The notes: generated by a model not told the origin, from the sequence alone. Counted from the stretch's first letter, positions 1 through 6,590 are shown. The stretch: DNA of 13,998 nt from Acetobacteraceae bacterium (GCA_027306955.1 DAHUXX010000013.1:1-13998), one strand, 5' to 3'. Numbers and translations are program-made.

Positions 1-159
1 TACCTGCACGGGCCGGTGCTGGCGCGCAACCCGTGGCTCGCCGACCGGGTGATCTCGTGGATGTGCGAGCGGCGGGGGCTGCCGGCGCCGACGCCGCTCG
101 ACGACCGGATCGAGGAGCTGGCGGCGGAGCGGCTGGCGGCGGAGGCGGGTGGGAGCTGA
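1..159 (+). CDS. GatD/CobQ-like glutamine amidotransferase, C-terminal fragment
   Basis: Only the last 52 codons are in the window, in frame from base 1 to the TGA at 157-159. The fragment begins YLHGPVLARNPWLADRVI and later has PLDDRIEEL and an Ala/Glu-rich tail. The pattern YLHGP-x-L-x-(R/K)-NP-x-LAD followed by a PLDD segment is, from memory, the hallmark end of the class I glutamine amidotransferase family that includes GatD, the glutaminase subunit of the MurT/GatD lipid II isoglutaminyl synthase; the His in YLHGP belongs to the catalytic Cys-His(-Glu) set in CobB/CobQ-like amidotransferases. The nucleophile cysteine lies outside the window. Family membership is fairly confident; a true peptidoglycan-amidating role is inference, because that complex is best known from Gram-positive bacteria. 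A MurT-like ligase gene would be expected just upstream. The gene converges on dctM with 7 bases between stop codons. Confidence 0.7.
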   Translation, partial: YLHGPVLARNPWLADRVISWMCERRGLPAPTPLDDRIEELAAERLAAEAGGS

Positions 160-166
160 GCGCGGT

Positions 167-1453
167 TCAGCCGCTCTTGCCGAAGACGAGATCGGGCAGC
201 CAGAGCGTCATTTCCGGCCAGTAGGTGATGAGGCCGAGGACCAGGAGCAGGATCACCAGGAAGGGCAGGATGCCGCGGATGACTTCGCCGATCGGAGCGT
301 CCGAGATGGTGGAGAGGACATAGAGGTTGAGCCCGACCGGCGGGTGGACGAGACCCACCTCCATGTTGTGAGTGAAGATGATGCCGAAATGAACCGGGTC
401 GACGCCCAGCGGCATCAGCACCGGCGCGAGGATGGGCATCACCAGCAGGAGCGTGCTGACGACCTCGAGGAAGCAGCCAATGATGAGCAGCAGGATGTTC
501 ATCATCAGCAGGAACTCCCAGGTGCTGAAGCCCTGGTGCGCCGCGAACTCCACGAGCTTCGCCGGGATGCCGGAGCCGGTCATCCAGTGACCGAAGACCA
601 GCGCGGTCGCGATGATGAGCATGATGACGCCGGCCGAGGACAGCGCTTCCGCGATCACGTCGAGCGTGCGGGTCCAGCGGAAGCCGCGATAGACGACGAG
701 GCTGACAAGGAGCGAGGTGACGGCGGCCATGGCGGCGGATTCCGTCACCGTCATGAAGCCGCCGTAGATGCCGACCAGCACCACCACGGGAACGAGCATC
801 GCGGGCAGGCCGCGCCAGGTGACGCGCAGGCGCTGCATGAAGGGCAGCGGTGGTTCGGCGGGGAAGTTCTTGCGCCGCGCGTACCACAGCACCCAGACGA
901 AGAAGGCCGCGGCTTGCAGGATGCCGGGCAGGATGCCGGCGAGGAAGAGGCGCGGGACCGACTGTTCCGTGACGATGCCGTAAAGAATCAGGGCGAGCGA
1001 GGGCGGGATGACGACGCCGATGGTGCCCGAGGCGCCGAGGACCCCGAGCGCGAAGGAGCGGGGATAGCCGCGCTCCAGCATCGCGGGCAGCAGGATGGTG
1101 CCCATGGCGAGCGCGGTGGCGACGGAGGAGCCTGAGATCGCGGCGAAGAGAGCGCAGGAGACGACGGCGACGAGGCCGAGGGAGCCCTTGATGCCGCCGA
1201 GCCAGGCGGCGGAGAGATCGACGAGCGCCTGGGCCACGCCGCCGCGGCGCATGAAGGCGGCGGCCATGACGAAGAGCGGCAGCGACATGAGCGTGCTCGA
1301 ATTGAGCTGGTCGATCATGTTCTGCGCGAGGCCGATCACCGGCTGGCCGGAGACGTAGTAGAGCACCGCGGCACAGGAGCCGAGGACGAGGAAGATCGGC
1401 ATGCCGGCCGCGAGGAGGCCGAAGAAGAGCACGAGGAAGCCGAGCGTTGCCAT
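167..1453 (-). CDS. dctM: TRAP transporter large permease (DctM family)
   Basis: Encodes a 428-residue, almost entirely hydrophobic inner-membrane protein, the ion-coupled transport subunit of a tripartite ATP-independent periplasmic (TRAP) transporter. Family signatures are visible: SGSSVATA at about 107-114, GTIGVVIPPS at 143-152, a repeat-like segment ending MPILAPV at 339-345, and VHPPVGLNLYV at 369-379. The two PP-containing half-repeats match the inverted-repeat elevator architecture known for DctM. Length is normal for the family. The ATG at 1453 lies 13 bases after the dctQ stop; the Shine-Dalgarno is weak (an AGG overlapping the dctQ stop), so translation is probably coupled to dctQ. 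It is the last gene of dctP-dctQ-dctM and converges on the upstream amidotransferase gene. The substrate cannot be deduced from this subunit. Confidence 0.95.
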   Translation of the reverse strand: MATLGFLVLFFGLLAAGMPIFLVLGSCAAVLYYVSGQPVIGLAQNMIDQLNSSTLMSLPLFVMAAAFMRRGGVAQALVDLSAAWLGGIKGSLGLVAVVSCALFAAISGSSVATALAMGTILLPAMLERGYPRSFALGVLGASGTIGVVIPPSLALILYGIVTEQSVPRLFLAGILPGILQAAAFFVWVLWYARRKNFPAEPPLPFMQRLRVTWRGLPAMLVPVVVLVGIYGGFMTVTESAAMAAVTSLLVSLVVYRGFRWTRTLDVIAEALSSAGVIMLIIATALVFGHWMTGSGIPAKLVEFAAHQGFSTWEFLLMMNILLLIIGCFLEVVSTLLLVMPILAPVLMPLGVDPVHFGIIFTHNMEVGLVHPPVGLNLYVLSTISDAPIGEVIRGILPFLVILLLVLGLITYWPEMTLWLPDLVFGKSG

Positions 1454-1465
1454 CGCGCGCGCGGC

Positions 1466-2050
1466 CTATTCCGTGAAGGACGACATCAGCTCGCCCGAGG
1501 TCTCGTGCGCCAGGTTATGGCCCACCGTCATCGTCCTGGGGTCGAAGAAGAACAGGTAGCGGATGAGGCGGATGGCGTAGCGGCCGAACATCAGCGCGCC
1601 GCCCGTGGGGAGCGCGGTGTAGTAGATCCACATCGGGAACTGCAGATCCGACGAGGAGGTCTGGTCGAGCAGGACCGCGGTGCTGACCACGGTCCAGCCG
1701 TACCAGACCATGCCGAAGGTGAAGGCGAGTGCGACGAGGCAGTTGAACACCTCGACCCAGCGCTGCGCGCGCGCGCCGATGAGGCGCAGCACGAGATCGG
1801 GCCGCACCATGGCGTCGTTGCGAACGAGCTGGCTCGCGATGATCATGATCGCCCAGACGGCGGCGTAGACGATCACTTCCTCGGCCCAGTTGATCGAGTC
1901 CGCCGGATCGATATAGCGGCCGAACACCTGGATGGCCGCGATGATCATCGCGAACGCGCCGAGCAGGCCGACGAGGGTCCGCTCGATCCAGCTCCAGATG
2001 GCGTCGACGCGGGCCAGGGCCCGCGCCGCGCCGCGCTGCTCAGGCGCCAA
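1466..2050 (-). CDS. dctQ: TRAP transporter small permease (DctQ family)
   Basis: Encodes a 194-residue protein with four predicted membrane helices (about residues 26-44, 59-76, 101-123 and 140-160). The charged motif W55-A-E-E58 before helix 2 is typical of DctQ, which scaffolds the large permease. A second typical element is FPMWIYYTALPTGGALM near 138-154. The start must be TTG at 2050 or later, because an in-frame TGA lies four codons upstream and the first internal Met (35) is already inside helix 1. This TTG start overlaps the end of dctP by 11 bases, which suggests translational coupling. The C-terminal tail after residue 170 is hydrophilic. Some TRAP systems fuse DctQ to DctM; here they are separate genes 12 bases apart. 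Confidence 0.93.
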   Translation of the reverse strand: MAPEQRGAARALARVDAIWSWIERTLVGLLGAFAMIIAAIQVFGRYIDPADSINWAEEVIVYAAVWAIMIIASQLVRNDAMVRPDLVLRLIGARAQRWVEVFNCLVALAFTFGMVWYGWTVVSTAVLLDQTSSSDLQFPMWIYYTALPTGGALMFGRYAIRLIRYLFFFDPRTMTVGHNLAHETSGELMSSFTE

Positions 2051-3077
2051 CGGCCGCCATCACCAGTTTCACCAGCTCTGCGGACATGTGCGCGCTGGCC
2101 GCCGTCTTGTCCTGCAGCGGTAGCATCTTCTTGCGCACCGCGTCGCGCTCGGCGGTGCTGACGTCGACGAATTTCACGCCCTGCTTCGTGAGCGCGAGCC
2201 GGCCCTCGTGCTGCGACCTGGCGGTGTTGACGCGGTAGGCGGGCAGGTTCTCCGCCCAGAGCTGGTGCACGGTATCGCGCAGCTTCGGGCTCAGCTTGTC
2301 CCAGAAGGTCTGGCTCATCAGCGGCACGTAGAGGCCCATGCCCTGATGGTCCTGCAGCGAGTAGCGCAGGCCGGAATCGAACAGCTTCGAGCTGTTGGCG
2401 CTTTCGTTGGTGGTGATCAGCCCGTCGAACGTGCCCTGCGACATGGCGAGCGGCACGTCCGGCCAGGCGGTGACGTTGGGGATGCCGCCGAAGAAGCGGA
2501 TGCGCCAGGAGTTGAGGATGCCGCCGGGGCTGCGCAGCTTCATGCCCTTGAGCGAAGCCAGCGAGTCCAGCGGCTTCTTGGTCGAGTACCAGTTGTTGAA
2601 GCCGAGATCGAACCAGCCGCCGAGCACCTGCAGGTGCAGCTTCTTGCTGACCTCGGCGTTGACGAAGGCGCCGGCCTTGCCGTCGACCGCCTTGTGAATG
2701 AGGTCGATGGGCAGGCCGTAGAGGCCGGGGAGCTGGGAGAAGTCGGCGTCCGACACGAAGCCGGTGACGGTCCAGGTGCCGGGGCAGGCGAGCTCCACCT
2801 GGCCCTGCACCAGCGCCTTGACCACGTGCAGGTCAGGGAACAGGGCGCCGGACTGGAACAGCTTGGTCTGGATCTGGCCGCCCGAGGCTGTTTCCAGCTT
2901 CGCGAGGTAGTCGCGGAAGGCGACGTTGCGCGGGTGGGTCGGTTCGGTATCGAGCGAGCAGCGCAGCAGCAGCGGCGCGGCGGCCTCGGCGTTCGCGATG
3001 AAGGGTGCTGCGAGCGGTGCCGCGATGGTGGCGGTGGCCACGGCGGCGAACGCACGGCGGCTGAGCTTCGTGGACAT
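2040..3077 (-). CDS. dctP: TRAP transporter substrate-binding protein (DctP family), Tat signal
   Basis: Encodes a 345-residue periplasmic receptor that delivers its ligand to DctQM. I chose ATG 3077, preceded by GGGAGA, over an in-frame TTG 12 codons upstream, because the signal peptide then begins normally. The N-terminus has a twin-arginine motif, S6-R7-R8-A9-F10, followed by an Ala-rich hydrophobic stretch to about residue 30 with likely cleavage near ANAEAAA, so export of a folded protein by Tat is likely. The segment KGMKLRSPGG (178-186) carries Arg182, at the place where DctP proteins hold the conserved arginine that pairs with the ligand carboxylate; MSQGTFDGLITTNES (212-226) matches the conserved QG-x-(V/F)-DG region. 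The ligand is therefore probably an organic acid, otherwise unidentified. First gene of dctPQM, with a candidate promoter upstream. Confidence 0.94.
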   Translation of the reverse strand: MSTKLSRRAFAAVATATIAAPLAAPFIANAEAAAPLLLRCSLDTEPTHPRNVAFRDYLAKLETASGGQIQTKLFQSGALFPDLHVVKALVQGQVELACPGTWTVTGFVSDADFSQLPGLYGLPIDLIHKAVDGKAGAFVNAEVSKKLHLQVLGGWFDLGFNNWYSTKKPLDSLASLKGMKLRSPGGILNSWRIRFFGGIPNVTAWPDVPLAMSQGTFDGLITTNESANSSKLFDSGLRYSLQDHQGMGLYVPLMSQTFWDKLSPKLRDTVHQLWAENLPAYRVNTARSQHEGRLALTKQGVKFVDVSTAERDAVRKKMLPLQDKTAASAHMSAELVKLVMAAVGA

Positions 3078-3114
3078 CGTATTCTCCCCGTCTGTTTGTC
3101 GTGGTTGGAGCAAC

Positions 3115-3142
3115 TCTCTACGGGCGCGAGCGCCGGCGTCAA
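3115..3142 (-). promoter_or_regulatory. Candidate sigma-70-type promoter of dctPQM
   Basis: On the minus strand, TTGACG (3142-3137) is followed after 16 bases by TAGAGA (3120-3115). The predicted transcription start is near 3108, giving a leader of about 30 bases before the dctP ATG at 3077. The -35 match is strong (5 of 6) and the -10 is weak (3 of 6). The same -35 hexamer occurs before tRNA-His and rplM in this window. Confidence 0.4.
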
Positions 3143-3230
3143 GCGGAAGGATCGCTCCGCGCGACGGCGTATCGCGCGCCGGAACGCGGGTCGTTGCGGA
3201 ACGAGTTTGGGGCGGGCGGGCGCCGGGCGG

Positions 3231-4262
3231 TCAGGCGGCGAGCGGAACCCAGCAGCCCTCGCGGGCACTTCTCGCAATGGCCTCGAGCGTGAGGGCGATG
3301 TCGATGGATTCCTCCTTGGAGGCGCCGTTCCAGTGCTCGGCGCCGCCGCGGACCATGCGGGCGAAGCTCTCCGCCTCCAGCCGGAAGCCGTCGGCGGCGG
3401 GGAGTGTTTCGGTATCGAACGGAATAGTGCCGGGGACGCCGCGCTTGACCGCGATGGGCAGCGTGCCTTGGGGGGCGTGGTTGGCATAGCTGGTTTCGAT
3501 GGCGCCCTTCTCGCCGACGACGAGCGCCTTGCGGTGGAACGAGCCGGACATGGAACAGCTCACCTGGGCGATGGCGCCCGAGGGGAATTCCAGCGTCGCG
3601 GCAACGGTCTGGTCGACGCCGGAGTTGGCCCAGCGGGCGGTGGCGAAGGCGCGGGTGGGGCGCTCGCCGGCGGCGATCCGCGCCAGGCTCACGGCATAGG
3701 TGCCGGCATCGAGCAGCGCGCCGCCGCCGCGCTCGGGGATGAGGCGGAGGTTCGCGGGGTCCGCGAGCGGGTCGCCGTCCGGGGAGAGGATGCCGAAGCC
3801 GAAGGCGGCGTGGATGGTCTGGATGCGCCCGATGGCGCCCTCGAGCAGCAGTCCGCGCAGGCGCAGCGTCTGTGGCTGCGCCATGTAGGGGTAGGCCTCG
3901 ACCAGGTGGACGCCGTGTTGTTTCGCGGCGGCGAACATGGCGCGGGCCTCGTCGGCGGAGATCGCGAGGGGTTTTTCGCAGAGCACGTGCTTGCCGGCCT
4001 CCGCGGCGCGGATCGCCCAGGCGGCGTGCATGTCGTTGGGCAGTGGGATGTAGACCGCGTCGATCGCGGGGTCGGCGAGGAGGGAGCGGTAGCTGGCGTG
4101 GTGGCGGGGCACGCCCGTTTCGGCGGCGAAGGCTTCGGCTTTCGCGGCGTCGCGCGAGGCGACGGCGTCAATGGACAGAAGCTCGGAGCCGGCGCAGCCC
4201 TTGATGAAGGCGCGGGCGATGTTGGCGGCGGAGAGGATGCCGAGGCGGAGTTTCTGGGTCAT
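3231..4262 (-). CDS. Gfo/Idh/MocA family NAD(P)-dependent oxidoreductase
   Basis: Encodes a 343-residue cytoplasmic dehydrogenase of the glucose-fructose oxidoreductase/inositol dehydrogenase/MocA family. It begins KLRLGILSAANIARAFI, a Rossmann beta-alpha unit in which the usual GxGxxG is relaxed to G-x-L-S-A-A-N-I-A. This variant is common in the D-xylose dehydrogenase and trans-dihydrobenzenediol dehydrogenase-like subgroup. IPLPNDMH (72-79) and the family-defining CEKP (95-98, catalytic Lys97) follow. In the C-terminal alpha/beta domain, GGGALLDAGTYAVSLAR (179-195) contains the conserved Asp185. The probable reaction is NAD(P)-dependent oxidation or reduction of a sugar or cyclic polyol; the substrate is not determinable. 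The gene lies between glnA and dctP on the same strand, 153 bases from dctP. Association with the TRAP transporter is plausible but unproven. Start at ATG 4262. Confidence 0.88.
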   Translation of the reverse strand: MTQKLRLGILSAANIARAFIKGCAGSELLSIDAVASRDAAKAEAFAAETGVPRHHASYRSLLADPAIDAVYIPLPNDMHAAWAIRAAEAGKHVLCEKPLAISADEARAMFAAAKQHGVHLVEAYPYMAQPQTLRLRGLLLEGAIGRIQTIHAAFGFGILSPDGDPLADPANLRLIPERGGGALLDAGTYAVSLARIAAGERPTRAFATARWANSGVDQTVAATLEFPSGAIAQVSCSMSGSFHRKALVVGEKGAIETSYANHAPQGTLPIAVKRGVPGTIPFDTETLPAADGFRLEAESFARMVRGGAEHWNGASKEESIDIALTLEAIARSAREGCWVPLAA

Positions 4263-4300
4263 GGCGCGAGCATCGTCCGGCGCGGCGCCGGTGGCAAGTT

Positions 4301-4340
4301 TAAGCGAACATGCCCGCGCCGGTTTCCCGACGCGGGCATG
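4301..4340 (-). terminator. Probable terminator after glnA
   Basis: A perfect 10-base-pair stem, CATGCCCGCG (4309-4318) with CGCGGGCATG (4331-4340), encloses a 12-base loop, 30 bases downstream of the glnA stop. On the minus strand the stem is followed by TTCGCTTAAA, a short and impure T-rich tail. It therefore looks like a moderate intrinsic terminator separating glnBA from the oxidoreductase gene. Confidence 0.6.
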
Positions 4341-4370
4341 CTGGTCAGAGGCTGAACGCCAGTAGGGCGG

Positions 4371-5825
4371 TCAGACGGAGTAGTACATCTCGAACTCGAC
4401 CGGGTGCGGGGTGTGCTCGAACTTGAACACCTCGCTCCACTTCAGCTCGATGTAGCTCTCGATCTGGTCGCGGGTGAAGACGTCGCCGGCGAGCAGGAAG
4501 GCGTGGTCCGCCTCCAGCGCGCCGATCGCCTCGCGCAGCGAGCCGCAGACGGTGGGGATGCCCTTCAGCTCCTCCGGCGGCAGGTCGTAGAGATCCTTGT
4601 CCATCGGGTCGCCGGGATGGATCTTGTTCTTGATGCCGTCGAGGCCGGCCATCAGCATCGCGGCGAAGGCGAGGTAGGGGTTGGCCGCCGCGTCCGGGAA
4701 GCGCACCTCGACGCGCTTTGCCTTCGGGCTGGTCGCGTAGGGGATGCGGCAGGAAGCGGAACGGTTGCGCGCCGAGTAGGCGAGCAGCACCGGCGCCTCG
4801 AAGCCGGGGATGAGGCGCTTGTAGCTGTTGGTCGCGGGGTTGGTGAAGGCGTTGAGCGCCTTGGCGTGCTTGATGATGCCGCCGATGTAGTAGAGCGCGG
4901 TCTCCGAGAGGTCGGCGTAGCCCGAGCCCGCGAAGAGCGGCTTGCCGGCCCTCCAGATCGACTGGTGGCAGTGCATTCCCGAGCCGTTGTCGCCGTAGAT
5001 CGGCTTCGGCATGAAGGTCGCGGTCTTGCCGTAGCTGTGGGCGACGTTGTGGATGCAGTACTTATAGATCTGCATGTGGTCGGCCATCGTCACCAGCGTG
5101 TTGAACTTCATGCCGAGTTCGTGCTGGGACTGCGCCACCTCGTGGTGGTGCTTCTCGATGATCACGCCCATCTCGCCCATGGTGGAGAGCATCTCGGCGC
5201 GCAGGTCGCTCTCGCTGTCGACCGGGGGCACCGGGAAGTAGCCGCCCTTGACTCCCGGGCGATGGCCCATGTTGCCTTCCGGGTAGTCCTTCAGCGAAGC
5301 CTGCGGCCCCTCGATGCTGTCGAGCTGGTAGATGCCGTAATTGCCGCCGGTGCCGAAACGCACGCTGTCGAAGACGAAGAATTCCGCCTCCGGCCCGAAC
5401 ATCACGGTGTCGCCGATGCCCGAGGCCTTCACGTAGGCCTCGGCCTTCTTGGCGGTGCTGCGCGGGTCGCGGCCATAGGGCTGGCCGGTCGAGGGCTCGA
5501 CGATGTCGCAGAACAGGATGAGCTGCGGCTTGGCCGAGAACGGGTCCATGCAGGCGTTGGTCGGGTCCGGCATCAGGATCATGTCGGACTCGTTGATCGC
5601 CTTCCAGCCGGCGATGGAGGAGCCGTCGAACATGATGCCGTCGACGAAGGCCTCGGCATCGATGGTCGAGACGTGCTGGGCGGTGTGCTGCCACTTGCCG
5701 CGCGGGTCGGTGAAGCGCAGGTCGACGTACTCGACCGCGTTCTCCTTGATCATCGCCAGGACCTTGTCCACCGGGGACTTCCCGGCGGCGGATTTGGCCG
5801 GGGCGGAAGCGGGCTTCTTCGCCAT
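4371..5825 (-). CDS. glnA: Glutamine synthetase type I
   Basis: Encodes a 484-residue enzyme that makes glutamine from glutamate, ammonia and ATP; the family forms dodecamers. Recognised segments are VDLRFTDPRGKWQH (34-47), MFDGSSIAGWK (65-75), the metal-binding GPEAEFF (144-150), KHHHEVAQSQHELG (225-238), NGSGMHCHQS (280-289), NRSASCRIP (354-362) and RFPDAAANPY (375-384). DLYDLPPEE (411-419) contains Tyr413, the tyrosine adenylylated by GlnE in class I-beta enzymes, so covalent control is expected. ATG 5825 was chosen over an earlier in-frame start because GAGGAGAA lies just upstream. The protein carries about 16 extra Lys/Ala/Pro-rich residues before the usual N-terminus. It follows glnB by 139 bases, the order known for Azospirillum and other alphaproteobacteria. 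Confidence 0.98.
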   Translation of the reverse strand: MAKKPASAPAKSAAGKSPVDKVLAMIKENAVEYVDLRFTDPRGKWQHTAQHVSTIDAEAFVDGIMFDGSSIAGWKAINESDMILMPDPTNACMDPFSAKPQLILFCDIVEPSTGQPYGRDPRSTAKKAEAYVKASGIGDTVMFGPEAEFFVFDSVRFGTGGNYGIYQLDSIEGPQASLKDYPEGNMGHRPGVKGGYFPVPPVDSESDLRAEMLSTMGEMGVIIEKHHHEVAQSQHELGMKFNTLVTMADHMQIYKYCIHNVAHSYGKTATFMPKPIYGDNGSGMHCHQSIWRAGKPLFAGSGYADLSETALYYIGGIIKHAKALNAFTNPATNSYKRLIPGFEAPVLLAYSARNRSASCRIPYATSPKAKRVEVRFPDAAANPYLAFAAMLMAGLDGIKNKIHPGDPMDKDLYDLPPEELKGIPTVCGSLREAIGALEADHAFLLAGDVFTRDQIESYIELKWSEVFKFEHTPHPVEFEMYYSV

Positions 5826-5894
5826 GAGTTCTCCTCGTCGTTGCTTGCGGGCCGGGCCTGCCGGTCCCGTTGCTCTGGTCAACTTCCCGGCGCC

Positions 5895-5908
5895 GCACCG
5901 CGCGGTGC
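5895..5908. repeat. 14-base perfect palindrome between glnB and glnA
   Basis: GCACCGCGCGGTGC is a perfect palindrome centred about 75 bases upstream of the glnA ATG. It has the form GCAC-N6-GTGC. The NtrC operator known from enteric and rhizobial glutamine promoters is GCAC-N7-GTGC, so this is one base short. It could be a degenerate NtrC site, another regulator's operator, or an RNA hairpin in the glnBA transcript. Confidence 0.4.
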
Positions 5909-5921
5909 CGGAACTATCTCA

Positions 5922-5946
5922 GCGGTGTCGCGTGCGGCGACCCCGC
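5922..5946 (-). repeat. Intercistronic hairpin after glnB
   Basis: Arms GCGGTGTCGC (5922-5931) and GCGACCCCGC (5937-5946) pair in 9 of 10 positions around a 5-base loop, starting 18 bases beyond the glnB stop. On the minus strand no T-run follows, so this is not a classical terminator. It may stabilise the glnB message or lower transcription into glnA. Confidence 0.35.
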
Positions 5947-5964
5947 CGTCAAACCGTTTCCTGA

Positions 5965-6303
5965 TCAGATGGCATCATGGCCGCGTTCGCCGGTGCGGAT
6001 GCGGATCACCTCCTCGACGGAGGAGACGAAGATCTTGCCGTCGCCGATCCGCCCGGTGCGCGCCGCGGCGATGATGGCCTCGACCGCACGGTCCACGATG
6101 TCGTCGTCGCAGACGACCTCGATCTTCACCTTGGGCAGGAAGTCCACGACGTATTCGGCGCCGCGGTACAGCTCGGTATGGCCCTTCTGCCGACCGAACC
6201 CCTTGGCCTCGACCACCGTGATCCCCTGCAGGCCCACCTCGTGCAGCGCCTCCTTCACCTCGTCCAGCTTGAACGGCTTGATGACCGCCTCGATCTTCTT
6301 CAT
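5965..6303 (-). CDS. glnB: Nitrogen regulatory protein PII
   Basis: Encodes exactly 112 residues, the standard PII length. PII is a trimeric signal protein that senses 2-oxoglutarate and ATP/ADP and controls GlnE, NtrB and other targets. Start MKKIEAVIKPFKLDEVKEAL matches the family. The T-loop contains KGHTELYRGAEY with Tyr51, the residue uridylylated by GlnD. The B-loop TGRIGDGKIFV (83-93) and the C-loop RIRTGE (101-106) are intact. RGAEYVVDFLPKVKIE favours GlnB over GlnK, as do the glnA neighbour and the absence of an amtB gene. No start codon other than ATG 6303 fits the family: in-frame starts further upstream would add about 40 Arg-rich residues. The only strong Shine-Dalgarno-like run (6328-6338) is unusually far, 24 bases upstream. 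Expression is probably sigma-54 dependent. Confidence 0.98.
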   Translation of the reverse strand: MKKIEAVIKPFKLDEVKEALHEVGLQGITVVEAKGFGRQKGHTELYRGAEYVVDFLPKVKIEVVCDDDIVDRAVEAIIAAARTGRIGDGKIFVSSVEEVIRIRTGERGHDAI

Positions 6304-6314
6304 GCGCGCACGGC

Positions 6315-6338
6315 CCGGCGAGCCGGACCCCTCCCTCC
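6315..6338 (-). promoter_or_regulatory. glnB leader: distant Shine-Dalgarno run and hairpin
   Basis: On the minus strand GGAGGGAGGGG (6338-6328) is the only strong anti-16S-like run before glnB, but 24 bases separate it from the ATG. Between them lies CCGG-CTCG-CCGG (6326-6315), which can form a 4-base-pair hairpin with a tetraloop and would shorten the effective distance. The functional reading is inference. Confidence 0.35.
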
Positions 6339-6387
6339 GTTGCGGAATGCCGCGAGCCCGGCGGGCGGGCGAGCGGCGACGGAGGTT

Positions 6388-6403
6388 TGCATGCCGCGTG
6401 CCA
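6388..6403 (-). promoter_or_regulatory. Sigma-54 (RpoN) promoter of glnBA
   Basis: Read on the minus strand the element is TGGCACG-CGGC-ATGCA. It matches the sigma-54 consensus TGGCACG-N4-TTGCA at every fixed position but one, with the invariant GG (-24) and GC (-12) correctly spaced. The predicted start is near 6377, giving a leader of about 74 bases before the glnB ATG. Sigma-54 control of glnBA is established in Azospirillum and related bacteria. I could not find a clear NtrC dyad upstream of it (above 6403). Confidence 0.8.
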
Positions 6404-6501
6404 CGCGACAATGCGCGCCCCCCTGCCATGGATGATCAGTTTTTCGGCGCCGCGTTCGCCCGTCCCATGGGCGTCGCTGCCTCAAAACCGGGCAGCCTGC
6501 G

Positions 6502-6557
6502 GCCCCGATCGCGCCCCGATCGCGCGCGCCTGGGGATCGCGCACCCGGGGATCGCGC
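6502..6557. repeat. Cluster of four GATCGCG(C) repeats
   Basis: GCCCCGATCGC occurs twice in exact tandem (6502-6512 and 6513-6523), followed by two direct copies of GGGGATCGCGC (6532-6542 and 6547-6557). All four share GATCGCG followed by C, with GATC starts at 6507, 6518, 6535 and 6550. They sit about 100-155 bases upstream of the aminotransferase start and 100-170 bases upstream of the sigma-54 promoter of glnB, a position suitable for regulator binding. No function can be assigned from sequence alone. Confidence 0.5.
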
Positions 6558-6590
6558 GGGTGGTATGAGGGGGCCGGCGGGAATGTGGGT

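Noticed and set aside
2208..4355. Plus-strand open frame of 715 codons
   Set aside because: It is antisense to dctP and the oxidoreductase. Composition is dominated by Gly/Ala/Arg/Glu and no family motif is visible.
5892..5908. Second sigma-54 promoter before glnA
   Set aside because: On the minus strand a CGGCACC...GGTGC resemblance exists, but the GG and GC dinucleotides are one base too far apart. The sequence is better explained as a palindrome.
4404..6074. Plus-strand open frame of 556 codons
   Set aside because: It is antisense to glnA and glnB, which are certain. It is a mirror frame caused by G/C third positions.
6304..6429. Longer start for glnB adding about 42 residues
   Set aside because: The extension is Arg-rich, covers the sigma-54 promoter leader and makes PII far longer than its nearly invariant 112 residues.
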